Shown here piece after piece: positions 63,726-64,000 of a DNA stretch of 64,000 bases. Source of the stretch: UBA2266 sp964406945. Its GTDB lineage: Bacteria > Planctomycetota > Phycisphaerae > Sedimentisphaerales > Anaerobacaceae. Made by a program: the position numbers and the translations under genes. Each line of letters begins with the position of its first letter. The first letter of the stretch is position 1. The notes under the pieces were generated by a model that had not been told where the DNA came from, did not search any database, and was given only the letters and a program-made list of their open reading frames with translations. The DNA is taken from NCBI GenBank assembly GCA_964406945.1, contig CAYOTO010000013.1, forward strand, positions 1-64,000, read 5' to 3'.

Positions 63726-64000
63726 TTAGTCCGTTCGCTGCTTTATATCTTCCTTGTAACGATCGCCTATGTATTCGGGAACCAGCGACTTGATCGTCGC
63801 GACGATGCTCTCGTGATCCTGCTGCGGCGCGAGATTTATAAGTTTGTCGATCCCGCCCCTGAGAATCTCGCGGTCAATTGGCTTTTTCTGCCAGATGCTG
63901 ATCTTGGGGTGCCGCGTCTGCTGCATATCCTCGCCCTTGATCGACAGTTCCTCGAAGAGTTTTTCGCCGGGTCGCAGATTCGTAAATACTATTTCGATGT
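63726..64000 (-). CDS. CapD-like nucleotide-sugar epimerase/dehydratase, C-terminal part
   Basis: The frame enters from the right edge of the window and is 5'-truncated here. It reads EIVFTNLRPGEKLFEEL, which matches the conserved C-terminal [FI]TGLRPGEKLxEEL block of membrane polysaccharide-biosynthesis proteins of the CapD/WbpM type. These interconvert UDP-sugars for capsule or O-antigen. The last 65 residues end KQRTD, then TAA. The full gene should be read from the next window. Confidence 0.82.
   Translation of the reverse strand, partial: IEIVFTNLRPGEKLFEELSIKGEDMQQTRHPKISIWQKKPIDREILRGGIDKLINLAPQQDHESIVATIKSLVPEYIGDRYKEDIKQRTD

Noticed and set aside
1..64000. CRISPR arrays, insertion sequences, rRNA
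   Set aside because: No regularly spaced repeats, no transposase frames with inverted ends and no rRNA-like stretches were seen on either strand.

Overview
The window looks like a chromosome segment of a Gram-negative, polysaccharide-degrading planctomycete, most likely class Phycisphaerae (Sedimentisphaerales-like). The inference rests on three things: a dockerin-like signature of the GDLNGN...VDFADL...NWL type, many twin-arginine (Tat) leaders of the RRxFLK type on sulfatases, oxidoreductases and hydrolases, and a KDO-8-phosphate synthase implying LPS. I cannot run a phylogeny, so the class is an inference from family content. No insertion sequence, CRISPR array, rRNA or phage module was seen.

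Layout. 0.26-10.4 kb (minus strand) is housekeeping: lpd-lipB-lipA, a secreted metallophosphoesterase, the overlapping pair nadC-birA, uvrB and a lipoprotein M14 peptidase. 10.6-14.9 kb (plus) holds an L-2-hydroxyglutarate oxidase-like enzyme with a lysine-rich tail, a CGGC-domain protein, priA and a tRNA-Pro(CGG) with a clear promoter and terminator. 15.3-46.4 kb is an accessory carbohydrate region: sulfatase, heparinase II/III-like lyase, Gfo/Idh/MocA oxidoreductases, GH2, GH130, an apiosidase-like two-barrel protein, SUMF1-type proteins, a TIM-barrel/ceramidase fusion, a tetraheme lipoprotein and a four-domain esterase. It also holds several gene relics: a sulfatase C-terminus, an orphan Tat leader, two proteins missing their middles, and a C-terminal fragment with a stop codon.

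46.5-55.9 kb is the most interesting stretch. A 1497-residue CotH-kinase/lamin-tail protein has its own promoter. Behind it, after a second promoter and a long leader, come a VTC-type polyphosphate polymerase, a DUF4956 membrane protein, an HlyD-type adaptor and a TolC-type outer-membrane lipoprotein, packed with 3-63 nt between them. I propose that this is an envelope-spanning device that makes, and may export, a phosphate polymer or phosphorylated product. The function is inference; the gene order is seen. 56.2-63.7 kb returns to housekeeping (leuS, a CYTH protein, a lipid kinase, kdsA, a radical SAM protein, a XerC/D recombinase), and the window ends inside a CapD-like nucleotide-sugar epimerase/dehydratase on the minus strand.

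How the genes work together. The accessory region suggests a sulfated, acetylated heteropolysaccharide diet. The sulfatase and multi-esterase would remove substituents, the lyase, GH2, GH130 and apiosidase-like proteins would cut the chain, and Gfo/Idh/MocA and aldo/keto reductase-type proteins would process unusual sugars. deoC and the sugar isomerase-like domain would handle small products.
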